This document shows, one piece after another, positions 35,444 to 44,633 of a stretch of DNA of 64,000 bases. Location of the stretch: assembly GCF_030317105.1 (NCBI RefSeq), contig NZ_JASZYG010000022.1, positions 1-64,000 on the forward strand. The letters are read 5' to 3'. Both the position numbers and the translations under genes were made by a program. How positions within the stretch are numbered: the first letter of the stretch is position 1; each line of letters starts with the position of its first letter. The notes under the pieces are model-generated. The model was not told the DNA's origin. It saw only the letters and a program-made list of their open reading frames with translations, and made no database searches. This stretch comes from Variovorax brevis (GTDB taxonomy: Bacteria; Pseudomonadota; Gammaproteobacteria; Burkholderiales; Burkholderiaceae_C).

Positions 35444-36697
35444 TCAGCCCGTGATGTCTTTGCCGAAGATGGCTCGGGCGATCACGAGTTTCTGGATCTC
35501 GTTGGTGCCCTCATAGATCTCGGCGATCTTGCAGTCGCGGTAGATCTCCTCCACCCGGTAGTGCGAACCGTCGGCTGCCAGCTCCGACATGAAGCCATAG
35601 CCGCCAAAGATCTGCACGCCGTCACGCGCGAACTCGGCAGCCAGGTTGGTCGCGTACCACTTCGCCATGGCCGCCTCGGGCTCCGGAAACGCCTCGCCCG
35701 CATCCATGCGGAGCGCCGCTTTCATGTACAGGTTGCGCGCATTCTCGATCTCGGTGGCGCGCTCGGCCAGCTTGAACTGCCAGTGCTGGAACTGGGCGAT
35801 CTTCTTGCCGAATGCCTCGCGCGTCTTCAGTCGATCGACGCTGTGATCGAAGGTCGCCTGCGCCATGCCGACGCCGCTGGCGGCGATGCCGATACGCCCG
35901 TAGGTCAGGGTCTGCAGTGCGATCTTGAGGCCGCCACCGACGGCGCCGACGACGTTTTCCGCAGGAACCTGCACGTTGTCGAAATGGATGTCCGCCGTGA
36001 GCTGGCCGTGGTTGCCCATCTTGCGGTCCGGCGAGCCCACGCGCACGCCCGGTGCATCAAGGTCGATGACGATCTCCGTCATGCGTCCCTCTTCGGCGCA
36101 CAGCAGCACGACGAAATCGGCGACCGGCGCGTTGGTGATGAAGCGCTTGCGGCCATTGACCACATAGCCCCCGCCCTCCCGGTTTGCGAAGGTCTGCATC
36201 GCCTTGATGCTCAGGTCCGTGCTGGCATCGGGTTCGGTGGTCGCAAAACTGCCGATCTTCTGGCCAGCCAGCAGCGGGGCAAGATAGCGCTGTTGCAGCG
36301 CAGGCGACGCGTGCTCGAGCGCATGGCCTGCCAGGATGCAATGCACGTCAACGACGGCCGCGACAGAGTTCGAGTGATAGGCCAGTTCCTCGATGAGCGC
36401 GGCGGTGGCGCAGGCCGGGTATTTCAGCCCGCGTCCGCCAACTTCGGCCGCGAAGGGAATGCGGAACAGCCCGGCATCGGCCATCTTGCGAAAGAGTTCG
36501 CGCGGGAAGTTTTCGACCGACTCCTCGCGATGCCCGATTTCCCACGCCACCGGCGCGACGTGCTCGTCTGCGAAGCGGCGGACCTCCTCGCGGATGGCCA
36601 GCGTTTCCGCGGGCGTGAGAAGGTCGTGGTAGAGCTTGGGCTGATGGCGCTCGGGCGTTCGTTGGGTCAGGGCGATGGTGTTGTCTCTGGCGTTCAT
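35444..36697 (-). CDS. Acyl-CoA dehydrogenase
   Basis: A 417-residue flavoprotein that oxidises an acyl-CoA to the enoyl-CoA. The N-terminal helical domain, the FAD-binding FATTEPDASTDLSIKAMQT, the mid beta-domain (VNGRKRFITNAPVADFVVLL) and the C-terminal domain with YGFMSE and the catalytic-Glu region IYEGTNEIQKLVI are complete. The ATG at 36697 is preferred; longer in-frame starts add non-family residues. It is divergent from the GlxA-type regulator gene, with about 124 bases between them. Confidence 0.92.
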   Translation of the reverse strand: MNARDNTIALTQRTPERHQPKLYHDLLTPAETLAIREEVRRFADEHVAPVAWEIGHREESVENFPRELFRKMADAGLFRIPFAAEVGGRGLKYPACATAALIEELAYHSNSVAAVVDVHCILAGHALEHASPALQQRYLAPLLAGQKIGSFATTEPDASTDLSIKAMQTFANREGGGYVVNGRKRFITNAPVADFVVLLCAEEGRMTEIVIDLDAPGVRVGSPDRKMGNHGQLTADIHFDNVQVPAENVVGAVGGGLKIALQTLTYGRIGIAASGVGMAQATFDHSVDRLKTREAFGKKIAQFQHWQFKLAERATEIENARNLYMKAALRMDAGEAFPEPEAAMAKWYATNLAAEFARDGVQIFGGYGFMSELAADGSHYRVEEIYRDCKIAEIYEGTNEIQKLVIARAIFGKDITG

Positions 36698-36821
36698 GTC
36701 TCGTGTTTCCTGTGATGGCTGGTGGGCGATGCCGCCCCGTTGATGTGAGACAAGTCTAGGTTTCGGGGCTTCCGGGGTACATTGGCGAAATTGACGTTTT
36801 CCATGCGAGATCGGACACCCC

Positions 36822-37817
36822 ATGCCGCGTGCGGCAATCCTTGCCTTTGACGGCTGCTACGCCTCCAGCCTGGGCGGCTTTGCCGACATCCTGCAAGTCG
36901 CGAATTCGCACTTGCGCAGGCAGCAGGGTGCGTCTGCGGCGCTCTTTGAATGGCGCTTCGTGTCGCTGAGGGGCGAGTCCGTCGCCGCCAGCAACGGCCT
37001 GCAACTGCCCACGCACAAGCTCGGCGCGCGCGAGCATTTCGACCTCGTTTTCATTCCCAGCCTGCACTACGCGGGCCACAAGAAGTTCGACCAGTTGCTC
37101 AAGGGCCAGCCGGCCGCGTGCGCGTGGCTCACGTCGCAGTGGCGTCGCGGCGCCTGGCTCGCGGCCAACTGCACGGGCACCTTCATCCTTGCCCAGACAG
37201 GTCTTCTGGATGGACGGATCGCCACGACGACCTGGTGGCTGGAGAGGCAATTCCGCACGCGCTTTCCGCAGGTCGACCTGCAATTGCGACCCGTGCTCAC
37301 GGAAGTCGATCGCCTGCTCTGCGCCGGCGCCTCGGCGTCCTACCTCCTGCAGGCCATCCGCGTGGTAGAACGATTCTCCGGCCCGGCGATTGCGTCGCAA
37401 TGTGCCAAGAGCATGCTCATCGACGTGAGCCAGACGACCCAGACGCCCTATCTGCCCTTGCTCGCGGACATCACGCACACCGACGCGGTGGTTCATCGCG
37501 CGCAGCACTGGTTGCAATCGAACATGGCGCGGCCCGTGCGCATTTCCGAGCTCGCCGCCGAGTTGGCGGTGAGCGAAAGAACGCTGGTGCGGCGGTTCAG
37601 CGCGGTCCTCGACCAGTCTCCGCTGACCTATTTGCAGCACCTGCGCATCGACTCCGCTCGCGCCCTCCTGGAAGCCAGCGATCTCGGTGTCGATCAAATC
37701 TCCGTGCAGGTGGGCTACAACGATTCGAGTTCCTTTTCGCGACTGTTTCGCGAGCGCATGGGTCTCAGCCCTGGCGCGTACCGGAGTCGTTACCAGTCCG
37801 TGGATGCCGGGACTTGA
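36822..37817 (+). CDS. GlxA-type AraC-family regulator (DJ-1/PfpI plus HTH)
   Basis: A 331-residue activator. The N-terminal DJ-1/PfpI-like domain (about 1-190) has GAWLAANCTGTFILAQTGLLDGR, with a Cys at the nucleophile elbow. The C-terminal AraC HTH domain (about 220-325) has ISELAAELAVSERTLVRRFSAVL, then VSVQVGYNDSSSFSRLFRERMGLSPGAYR-type residues. It is divergent from the acyl-CoA dehydrogenase gene and probably controls it. The ligand is unknown. Confidence 0.9.
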   Translation: MPRAAILAFDGCYASSLGGFADILQVANSHLRRQQGASAALFEWRFVSLRGESVAASNGLQLPTHKLGAREHFDLVFIPSLHYAGHKKFDQLLKGQPAACAWLTSQWRRGAWLAANCTGTFILAQTGLLDGRIATTTWWLERQFRTRFPQVDLQLRPVLTEVDRLLCAGASASYLLQAIRVVERFSGPAIASQCAKSMLIDVSQTTQTPYLPLLADITHTDAVVHRAQHWLQSNMARPVRISELAAELAVSERTLVRRFSAVLDQSPLTYLQHLRIDSARALLEASDLGVDQISVQVGYNDSSSFSRLFRERMGLSPGAYRSRYQSVDAGT

Positions 37818-37835
37818 CCTGTTGCAAGCCCCCGC

Positions 37836-38370
37836 TCAGCGAAGCGCCGCAGCTTCGACAAGGCAACTGCGGAACGTGTCCAGCGCGGTCGACGCCGGCG
37901 CACCCGTCAATGTAAAAACCGAAATCGGCATCACCAGGCCCGGCGTCTCCACGTCCAGCGTCCGCATCTGCCCTGCCATCGCCAGGCGCCGGGGCCAGAT
38001 GTTGCGGCAGCACGGACAAAGCCGTCCCCTGGGCCAGCAGTTCAAGAATCAAGTCGAGCGAGAGCGTCTCTGCCAGCACGCGCGGTCGCACGGAACTGGC
38101 ACGCCGAAATGGCGCTTCGATGGCTGCGCGCACCCGCGCGGTCCGCGGCGGAAGTACCCACGTTTCGGCCGCCAGCGCGTCCCATGTGGGCTTTCTTTTC
38201 GCGGCCAGCGCATGCCGCACACGATCGCCGGCGCATCGATGTAGAGCGGCATGCAATCGAGGTCGCGGCGGGCGTCACGCTGTCTCCGACGGTCCCGACC
38301 ACCAGGTCCAGCCTGCCGGTGCGCAGCTGGCGCAGGAGGTGTTCACCCATGCCTTCGCGCACGGTCTCCC
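37836..38370 (-). pseudogene. LysR-type regulator, frameshifted C-terminal part
   Basis: Reverse-strand pieces of one LysR substrate-binding domain lie in successive frames: REGMGEHLLRQLRTGRLDL (about 38300-38370), MPLYIDAPAIVCGM (about 38210-38250), WDALAAETWVLPPRTAR continuing to GTALSVLPQHLA (about 37990-38180), and TPGLVMPISVFTLTGAPAST to the stop at 37836. At least three frameshifts separate them. The HTH is absent; the sequence upstream is replaced by the dioxygenase remnant on the other strand. Confidence 0.75.
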
Positions 38371-38633
38371 TGACACGGGACGCAAGCTGCTCTTCGTCAA
38401 CCGGGTCTTCACGTCGCATGTGCCTGCACTGTCGGCGAGAGAGCGCGACGCGTTGCTCGAGATGCTCTACCGGCATATCGAGAATCCGCGCTTCATGTGC
38501 CGGTTCCGGTGGCAAGCGAATTCCGTCGCGTTCTGGGACAACCGCTGTACCCAGCATCAGGCGATCTTTGCCTGTTTCCCCGCCCGCCGCAGCGGCTATC
38601 GTGCGACCATCAACGGCACACGCCCCCCTCGCG
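38340..38633 (+). pseudogene. TauD/TfdA-type dioxygenase, C-terminal remnant
   Basis: Reads GRKLLFVNRVFTSHVPALS, CRFRWQANSVAFWDNRCTQH and SGYRATING. This is the C-terminal third of a 2-oxoglutarate/Fe(II) dioxygenase of the TauD/TfdA family, including the distal iron-ligand His in CTQH and the 2-oxoglutarate-binding Arg in SGYRATING. The N-terminal two thirds with the HxD motif are missing, and the remnant abuts the LysR remnant. The protein cannot be active. Confidence 0.8.
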
Positions 38634-38702
38634 GCGGCGCGCGCGGGCGCATCATCGGCGTGGAAGCACGAGCCTCTCACGGCGGCGGCCTGAGGTATTC
38701 CC

Positions 38703-38900
38703 ATGCGATGCTCCGTGTCTCCGCCCTCACGCGCAACCTGCTGGCGGTTCCTCGATCTGCAGGGGTCATCTGCTGGCCGCCGCGGTAGTCGCACTTTGCA
38801 CGTTGCCCGCGTTTTCGCAGGAAGCCTGCCCGTCGAGGCCGATCACGATCGAACCGCAAACTCGAACCGCGCCGGCGCTGACAGACCAGCCTTCGGCCCT
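38703..38900 (+). pseudogene. Bug receptor signal-peptide remnant
   Basis: An ATG at 38703 or 38709 leads to a signal-peptide-like stretch. After a shift it reads LAAAVVALCTLPAFSQEACPSRPITI, typical of the signal peptide and first strand of a Bug/TctC receptor. Nothing of the mature protein follows. Together with the preceding LysR and dioxygenase remnants it looks like a collapsed regulator-dioxygenase-receptor unit. Confidence 0.5.
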
Positions 38901-38939
38901 GAAGGGGTCCCGAAGTCGCCGATCGCTTCGTCAGGATTC

Positions 38940-38959
38940 ATTGCTTTTTTCAAAGCAAT
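38940..38959. repeat. Hairpin, 8-bp stem
   Basis: ATTGCTTT, a 4-base loop, then AAAGCAAT form a perfect stem between the decayed region and the small heat-shock genes. It could act as a weak terminator or protect an mRNA end. A CTTGAAA at 38966-38972 just after it resembles a sigma-32 -35 box, but the -10 match is poor. Confidence 0.4.
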
Positions 38960-39057
38960 CCCGGTCTTGAAATGTCTTGAACCGGCTCTAGCTTGCTACC
39001 GGAAGCGCTGGAAGGACGCCTCCGGCGCTCTGTTCAACCTGAATGGAGGTATTCGCC

Positions 39058-39510
39058 ATGTATCGATCTTTGTTCCCGCGCGACATGTTCGCCGAGATGG
39101 ATCGCCTGCAACGCGAGATGCAGCAGGCACTGGATCTGTCGCCCACCATCCGGGGCTTTGGGCGAGGTGGTTTTCCCGCACTGAATGTCGGGGGCACGCC
39201 CCAGACGGTGGAGGTCTACGCCTTTGCGCCGGGCCTGGATCCTGACTCCCTGGACATCACCCTCGACCGCGGCCTTCTGACGATCGCCGGCACGCGCGCA
39301 TCGAGCCTGCCCGAGACCCGGCGCTCCGAGCGCGAAAGCCAGGCGGCCGTGCACATCAACGAGCGATTCGCTGGCCAGTTTTGCCGCGTCATCACCTTGC
39401 CCGATGACGCCGATCCGGAAGCGGTCGATGCGAAGTATCGCAATGGTGTCGTTCAGGTCACGGTCCATCGCCGCGCCTCGGCCCAGCCGCGGCGCATCGC
39501 CATTCAATGA
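39058..39510 (+). CDS. Small heat-shock protein (Hsp20) 1
   Basis: A 150-residue alpha-crystallin-type chaperone. A helical N-terminus (LFPRDMFAEMDRLQREMQQAL) is followed by the Hsp20 domain (about 45-140) with VEVYAFAPGLDPDSLDI, LLTIAGTR and VITLPDDADPEAVDAKYRNGVVQVTV. It holds unfolded proteins in the cytoplasm. A TGGAGGT ribosome-binding site lies nine bases before the ATG. A second Hsp20 gene follows after 21 bases. The usual C-terminal IxI motif is present only loosely (RRIAIQ). Confidence 0.92.
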   Translation: MYRSLFPRDMFAEMDRLQREMQQALDLSPTIRGFGRGGFPALNVGGTPQTVEVYAFAPGLDPDSLDITLDRGLLTIAGTRASSLPETRRSERESQAAVHINERFAGQFCRVITLPDDADPEAVDAKYRNGVVQVTVHRRASAQPRRIAIQ

Positions 39511-39531
39511 AGCCACTGAAAGGAGTGCAAG

Positions 39532-39942
39532 ATGAACGAACTTCGCAATCCCCGGGACGCCTCATCAAAGGGCACGCCAGCGCAGCAGGAGGGCGCCACG
39601 CGCTACGGCGATGCGGCATTGATGCCACCGGTCGACGTCGTCGAGGATTCCAGCGGCATCACGCTCTATGCGGATTTGCCGGGGGTCTCGCGTGAGAAGC
39701 TGCAGCTTCAGGTGGAGGCGGGCACGCTCACCATCGATGCCGAGATCGATCTCCCCCTGCCCGAAGCCTTGCAGTCAAGCCATACGGAAGTGGGGCTCGG
39801 ACGGTTTCACAGGAGCTTCACGCTCAGCCAGGACCTTGATTCCGACAAGGTCGCGGCAGAGCTGACGAACGGGGTGCTGCGCCTGAGCATTCCGAAGGCC
39901 GAGCACGCGAAGCCGCGTCGCATTGCCGTCAAGGCGGCTTGA
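39532..39942 (+). CDS. Small heat-shock protein (Hsp20) 2
   Basis: A 136-residue Hsp20: MPPVDVVEDSSGITLYADLPGV, LTIDAEIDLPLPE, then FTLSQDLDSDKVAAELTNGVLRLSIPK, ending RRIAVKAA (IxV motif). It forms an operon with Hsp20-1; paired class A/B-like small heat-shock proteins often co-assemble. AAAGGAG lies eight bases before the ATG. A strong GC hairpin follows the stop. Confidence 0.92.
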   Translation: MNELRNPRDASSKGTPAQQEGATRYGDAALMPPVDVVEDSSGITLYADLPGVSREKLQLQVEAGTLTIDAEIDLPLPEALQSSHTEVGLGRFHRSFTLSQDLDSDKVAAELTNGVLRLSIPKAEHAKPRRIAVKAA

Positions 39943-39949
39943 GGGGCGG

Positions 39950-39971
39950 CCGGGCGGCGCATGCCGCCCGG
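39950..39971 (+). terminator. GC-rich stem-loop after the Hsp20 pair
   Basis: CCGGGCGGC-GCAT-GCCGCCCGG, a perfect 9-bp stem seven bases after the hsp20-2 stop. There is no T-run, so it may be a partial terminator or an mRNA-stabilising stem ahead of the small gene at 40023. Confidence 0.5.
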
Positions 39972-40022
39972 TGCGCGCGAACGTCGATCCGCACAGATCT
40001 TTCCTGGAGGAGTCTGGAGACC

Positions 40023-40244
40023 ATGGGCATCGATCTGCTGAAGCACATTGCGTCGTCGCCCATGCCGATGTATTTCAGGTTGCCCGAAGACATTGAGAAG
40101 GTGCGAATTCTTCGCGCTGCCGGCCTGGTGATCGCGTTCATTCCGCCAGGACCAGATGCGCTGACTGCGAAGGTTTCCGGACGTGAAGCCGAGGTGTATG
40201 CGGTCACGCAAAAGGGGCGCGAAACGCTTTGGAAAATCAACTGA
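40023..40244 (+). CDS. Small hypothetical protein downstream of Hsp20 genes
   Basis: A 73-residue protein (MGIDLLKHIASSPMPMYFRLPEDIEKVRILRAAGLVIAFIPP). The region from LPEDIEKVRILRAAGLV to TQKGRETL looks like a small winged-helix module, seen in short unannotated proteins of Burkholderiales. TGGAGGAG upstream supports the start. It lies about 80 bases after the Hsp20 genes and could be part of the stress response. Function unknown. Confidence 0.6.
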   Translation: MGIDLLKHIASSPMPMYFRLPEDIEKVRILRAAGLVIAFIPPGPDALTAKVSGREAEVYAVTQKGRETLWKIN

Positions 40245-40345
40245 CGAACCAGTCGTTGCCTCGCGTGGCCATGCTCGCAGGCGGGCGCTTTCTGGCACTG
40301 CTGGTTCATCGGCCCGGGCAAGCCTTGAACCAGAGCAACGACCGG

Positions 40346-42172
40346 TCAGAAGGTATTGCAGTCGTAGCCCGGCTGCATCTTCACGGCGCCCGGCGCCGCG
40401 CACAGCGGACGATGGAGGCGCGAGCCGAGCTGGGTGGGCGCTGCGATCAGTTGACCCGAGCGTTCCTGGATCCATGCACGCCAGTGGGGCCACCAGCTTC
40501 CTTCCTCGCGCACGGCCGTGCGGGTCCATTCATCGGGATCGACCACGCGGCTCGCAGCGCCGGAGAAAAAGGCCTTGGGCGCGCCGGGCGGGTTGACCAG
40601 GCTTTGCAGGTGGCCCGCGTTGGCCAGCACGAAGGTGGCGTCGTCGCCGAACACGCGAGCCGTCGCATGGCAGCTCTCCACGGCGTGACGTGGTCGGTGA
40701 TGCCGCCGATCACATCGGCGCCGATGTCCACCGTCGACATGTCGATTGGAACGCCGCGGATGGTCATCGTGCCGGCGTTGACGTACGGGTTCTTCTCCAT
40801 GATGTCCAGCAGGTCGGAATGTAACCGCGCCGGCAGGCGCGTCGTGTCCGCGTTCCAGGCCAGGATGTCGAAGGCCGGCGGCTTGTTGCCCAGCAGGTAG
40901 TGGTTGACCCAGTAGTTCCAGATCAGGTCGTTGGGTCGCAGCCACGAAAACATCGCGGCCATCTGGGAGCCTTCCACCACGCCCTTGCGGCTCGAACGGG
41001 CCCGCGCCACGCGCGCCGCCGCCGGCGAGTTGAACAGGCCCAGTGTGCTTTCGCCCATCGCGCGCCCACTATCGAGCACGCACACCGCCCAGGAGACGTT
41101 GGCCACCTTGCGGTTGCCCGTGCCGGCCAGCCAGCCAGCCCAGGCAGGCCGCCAGCGTCATGCCGCCCGAGCACGAGCCCACATGTTCTACGTCCGGGCT
41201 CCTCGGATTTCGCGCGCAGCGTCCGCCGCCTCGTCCAGTGCGATGGCAAGTGCTCGAGGCCCCAGTCGCGCTGCGCGGCCATGGGATTGCGCCAGCTCAC
41301 CATGAACATCTGCACGCCGCTGTCCACGGTCCACTTCACCAGGCCCTTGTCGGGTGCCAGGTCGAGCGCGTAGAACTTGTTGACCGGCGGCGGCACCATG
41401 ACCAGCGGGCGCCGGTAGACCTTCGGCGTGATGGGCGTGTACTGGATCAGTTCGAAGGTCTCGCAGCGGTAGACCACCTGGCCCGGCGAGGTGGCCATGT
41501 TGTCGCCGACCTTGAACTGTCTACTGCCTGGGCATCATGTGGATGTGCCGCATGTCGCTCACGAGATTCCTGGCGCCGTCCACCAGGCTCTTGCCGCCGG
41601 CGTCGACGAGCGTGCGTACCGCAACGGGATTGCCCAGCAGCCAGTTGCTGGGAGCGAGCGCGTCGGTGACGGGGGCGGTGAGGAATTGCGCCTGGCCCTT
41701 CTCGCGCTCGCCCAGCGTGGATTCGGCGATGAGGGTGTCGAACTCGCTGCGTGCGAGCAGGTAGTTCTGCATCAGGCGCTTGTAGATGAAGTTGCCCTTC
41801 CAGGCCGGGTCCGCAACGCGGCGCTCCCTGGAATCGGGTGCAAGTTCGGAGCGGCCGCGGACGATCTCCCCCAGCGCTTTCGCATACCGGGCCAAGGCGC
41901 CGGTCGTTGCGCCAGGGGGCGCGGCGGCCAGTTCGAGCAGCGACTGCGTGGCCTGCGCGAGGTCGTCGGCGCGCAGGCCCGGGAGCGGGTTGGGCACCCA
42001 GCGTGTTCTCGCTGGAACGTGCCACCAGGTCATTGAGTTCGTGGATGACGACCATCGGGTCGGACGCCGGGCGGGGGCGGCGCGCCGGTGCTTTGGGGCG
42101 GGTACCAGGCTTCGCGGCGGCGACCTTCGTCGCTGCGGGAATCTGTGCGCCGAGCGGTGTCTGTGTCGTCAT
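40346..42172 (-). pseudogene. phaC: Poly(3-hydroxyalkanoate) synthase, multiply frameshifted
   Basis: Almost the whole PHA synthase is present, but in pieces. The N-terminus MTTQTPLGAQ extends to SSENTLG; the next frame carries FIYKRLMQNYLLARSEF; a third carries VVYRCETFELIQYTPITPKV with KFYALDLAPDKGLVKWTVDSG. The catalytic box GSCSGGMTLAACLGW with its Cys follows, then AAMFSWLRPNDLIWNYWVNHYLLGN. A further shift gives VFGDDATFVLANAGHLQSLVNPP and the C-terminus. At least five frameshifts (near 41995, 41525, 41250, 41190 and 40690) separate them. The pieces are otherwise well conserved, so decay is recent or some indels are sequence errors. It lies 40 bases after the MaoC gene. Confidence 0.85.
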
Positions 42173-42212
42173 GTCTGGGTCCTTGGCTGGTGGTTGTTCT
42201 TGTGGTCAGCCG

Positions 42213-42677
42213 TCAGGCAATCAGCATGATCATGGACTGGGCCACCAGGGCGGGCTTGGTCTCGCCTTCGATTTCCATCGTGTTCTCGGTGGTCAGCAGA
42301 TGGCGGCCCTGACCCTTGTCCTGCAGGGACACGACGCTCACGTGGTTGCGCACCCGCTTGCCGGCGCGAACGGGCGCGATGAAGCGGATCTTGTCCAGGC
42401 CGTAGTTCACCGCCTGCTTGAGGGACATGCGCGAGATCAGCACATCGAAGACCGTCGGGGCGAGCAGCGAGAGGGTCAGGAAGCCGTGCGCGATGGGGCC
42501 GCCGATGGGGCTTTCCGCGCGGGCGCGGTTGACGTCGACGTGAATCCACTGCGCATCGTCGGTGCAGTCGGCAAACGCGTTGATGCGTTTTTGATCAAGC
42601 GTGATCCACGACGAGGAGCCGACGTGTTGCCCGGCGAGGCCGGCGAGGGATTGAAGGCTGAATCGGGTCGTGTTCAT
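42213..42677 (-). CDS. MaoC-type (R)-specific enoyl-CoA hydratase
   Basis: A 154-residue hot-dog-fold hydratase. The catalytic motif is visible: FADCTDDAQWIHVDVNRARAESPIGGPIAHGFLTLSL, with the Asp/His pair of hydratase 2. It adds water to 2-enoyl-CoA. MaoC proteins can feed (R)-3-hydroxyacyl-CoA to PHA synthase, and a broken synthase gene follows directly, which may be a remnant of such a link. It follows the CoA ligase gene by 32 bases. Confidence 0.9.
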   Translation of the reverse strand: MNTTRFSLQSLAGLAGQHVGSSSWITLDQKRINAFADCTDDAQWIHVDVNRARAESPIGGPIAHGFLTLSLLAPTVFDVLISRMSLKQAVNYGLDKIRFIAPVRAGKRVRNHVSVVSLQDKGQGRHLLTTENTMEIEGETKPALVAQSMIMLIA

Positions 42678-42709
42678 GTTGCAGGAACGGTTGCATTGGT
42701 CGGATCGGT

Positions 42710-44356
42710 TCAGGCCGCGAGTTCGCGCAGCGCCTTCTTGTTGATCTTGCCGACGCTCGTCTTGGGGATCTCGGAGACGAAGGCAACGCGGTTCGTTTCG
42801 GGGACGGCAAACTTGCTCAGGCGCTTTGAATCGACGTGCTGCAAGAGCCGATCGCAGATCGCACCCGCTTCCAGCGCCATGCCGGCCTTGCGCACGACAA
42901 AGGCCATCGGGCGCTCGCCCCACTTCTCGTCTCGCACGCCGATCACGGCGCACTCCTGCACGCCGGGCACCTCGGCGATCAGCGCTTCCACCTCGATGGA
43001 GGACACCCACTCGCCACCGGTCTTGATCACGTCCTTGATGCGGTCGACGATCTGAACGAAGCCGTCTGGCGTCATGACCGCGACGTCCTGGGTGTGCAGG
43101 TAGCCACCCGCCCAAAGTTCCTCGGACGCTTCGGGCTTCTTGAAGTAGCTTTGCGTGAGGAAGGGTGCGCGCAGCACGATCTCGCCCTGGCCCTTGCCGT
43201 CGCGCGACATGTCGCGCAACTCCTCGTCAACGACGCGCAAGTCCACCAGCGGAACGGGACGGCCGGTCGAACACCGCATGCGAACTTCATCGCGCCGATC
43301 GGCAGCCTTGAATCCCGGTGGAAGCTGCGCCAGCGACACGATCGGTCCGGTCTCCGACATGCCGTAGCCGGCAAACACATCCACACCGCGGGCGAGCGCC
43401 GCCTCGCACAGGACAGGCGAGAGTGCCGAGCCGCCGATGATCATCTTCCAGCCCGACAAGTCCTGCTGGCTATCCTGTGAGGCCTGCAACAGCATTTGCA
43501 GGATGGTCGGAACGCAATGCGAGAAGGTAACCTTCTCCGACTTGCGCAATTTCAACAGCAGGTCGGGCACGTAGCGGCCCGGCAGCACCGTCTTGAGGCC
43601 CAGCATCACCGCGACATACGGCAAGCCCCAGGCGAGCACGTGGAACATCGGCGTGATGGGCATGTAGACGTCTTCGCGATGCAGGCGCTGGCCATCCTTT
43701 TGCGCGCCCAGGCTCGTGGCCGCGACCAGCGTGTGCAGCACGATCTCGCGATGGCTGTAGCTCACGCCCTTGGGGTCGCCCGTCGTTCCGGTCGTGTAGA
43801 AGGTCGCCGCCCTGGTGTGTTCGTCGAAGTCGCGAAACCCGAAGTCGGGCGAAGCCTGGGCGATCAGCGTCTCGTATTCGCCCGCCACCGGCAAGGCCGT
43901 CGGCGGCATGGCTTGCCTATCCGCCATCACCACGATCTGTCGCACGCCCTTGAGGCCATCCTTGATCTGCTCGAGAACCGGCAGGAAGTCCGAATGCACC
44001 AGCACGATCTGCGCCTCGGAGTCGTTGAGCGTGTAGAGGATCTGCTGGGGCGACAGGCGCACGTTCACCGTGAACAGCGTGGCGCCCATCATCGGGACGC
44101 CGAAGTAGCTTTCCAGGTAGCGATGGCTGTCCCAGTCCATGACGGCCACCGTCGTGCCGTGGCGCGCGCCCAGCGTGTCGAGGGCTGATGCGAGCCGGCC
44201 GATGCGGTGGCGGAAATCGCGGAAGCTGTAGCGCATGTCGCCGCGGTAGGTGATTTCCTGGTCGCCGTGCAGGCTCAGCGAGTTGATCAACAGTTGCTTG
44301 ATGAGCAGCGGGTACGCGTAGGCGGAAGGGGTGGGGGCGATGAGGTTGGGGGTCAT
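42710..44356 (-). CDS. Medium/long-chain acyl-CoA ligase
   Basis: A 548-residue adenylate-forming enzyme. The phosphate loop is FYTTGTTGDPKGVSYSHRE (about 186-203). MFHVLAWGLPYVA, GYGMSETGPIVSL, the D-loop IVDRIKDVIKTGGEW and the final Lys in PKTSVGKINKKAL are present. It activates a fatty-acid-like or aryl acid substrate. It precedes the MaoC hydratase in the leftward operon that starts with the MFS gene (47036). Confidence 0.92.
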   Translation of the reverse strand: MTPNLIAPTPSAYAYPLLIKQLLINSLSLHGDQEITYRGDMRYSFRDFRHRIGRLASALDTLGARHGTTVAVMDWDSHRYLESYFGVPMMGATLFTVNVRLSPQQILYTLNDSEAQIVLVHSDFLPVLEQIKDGLKGVRQIVVMADRQAMPPTALPVAGEYETLIAQASPDFGFRDFDEHTRAATFYTTGTTGDPKGVSYSHREIVLHTLVAATSLGAQKDGQRLHREDVYMPITPMFHVLAWGLPYVAVMLGLKTVLPGRYVPDLLLKLRKSEKVTFSHCVPTILQMLLQASQDSQQDLSGWKMIIGGSALSPVLCEAALARGVDVFAGYGMSETGPIVSLAQLPPGFKAADRRDEVRMRCSTGRPVPLVDLRVVDEELRDMSRDGKGQGEIVLRAPFLTQSYFKKPEASEELWAGGYLHTQDVAVMTPDGFVQIVDRIKDVIKTGGEWVSSIEVEALIAEVPGVQECAVIGVRDEKWGERPMAFVVRKAGMALEAGAICDRLLQHVDSKRLSKFAVPETNRVAFVSEIPKTSVGKINKKALRELAA

Positions 44357-44417
44357 GTCTGTCTCCGTTTTTCGTTGAAGGGTTGGGTCTGGAAAGGGTG
44401 CGATGCAATTGCCGGTG

Positions 44418-44633
44418 TCATGAAGCCGACGGCGTCGCGTTGCGTGCAGGCGTGAACATGGCGTTCATGCGCTGCTCGATCAGGGCGGCCACGTCGGCCT
44501 TTTGCTGCTCGGTCATCCATGGCCAGGCGCCGATCTCCAGCGAGGTTCTCTTGCAGCCCTGGCAGAACTTGCCGTCCAGATCCATGCGGCAGATGTTCAC
44601 GCAGGGATCGGCGATGGGTTTCCCGGGGTTCAT
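44418..44633 (-). CDS. DUF1289 small Cys-rich protein
   Basis: A 71-residue protein of the DUF1289 family: DPCVNICRMDLDGKFCQGCKRT, with four Cys in a C-x3-C-x8-C-x2-C layout that may bind a metal or Fe-S cluster, and then WPWMTEQQKADVAALIEQR. Function unknown. It overlaps the end of the YeiH-type gene by four bases, so it belongs to the same operon. Confidence 0.85.
   Translation of the reverse strand: MNPGKPIADPCVNICRMDLDGKFCQGCKRTSLEIGAWPWMTEQQKADVAALIEQRMNAMFTPARNATPSAS

Noticed and set aside
36783..36803. Palindrome-like TGG...CCA sequence before the GlxA-type gene
   Set aside because: Only about five of eight stem positions match; too weak to call an operator.
38966..38990. Sigma-32 promoter for the Hsp20 genes
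   Set aside because: CTTGAAA is present, but no CCCCAT-like -10 at the right distance, so I list it only as a remark.
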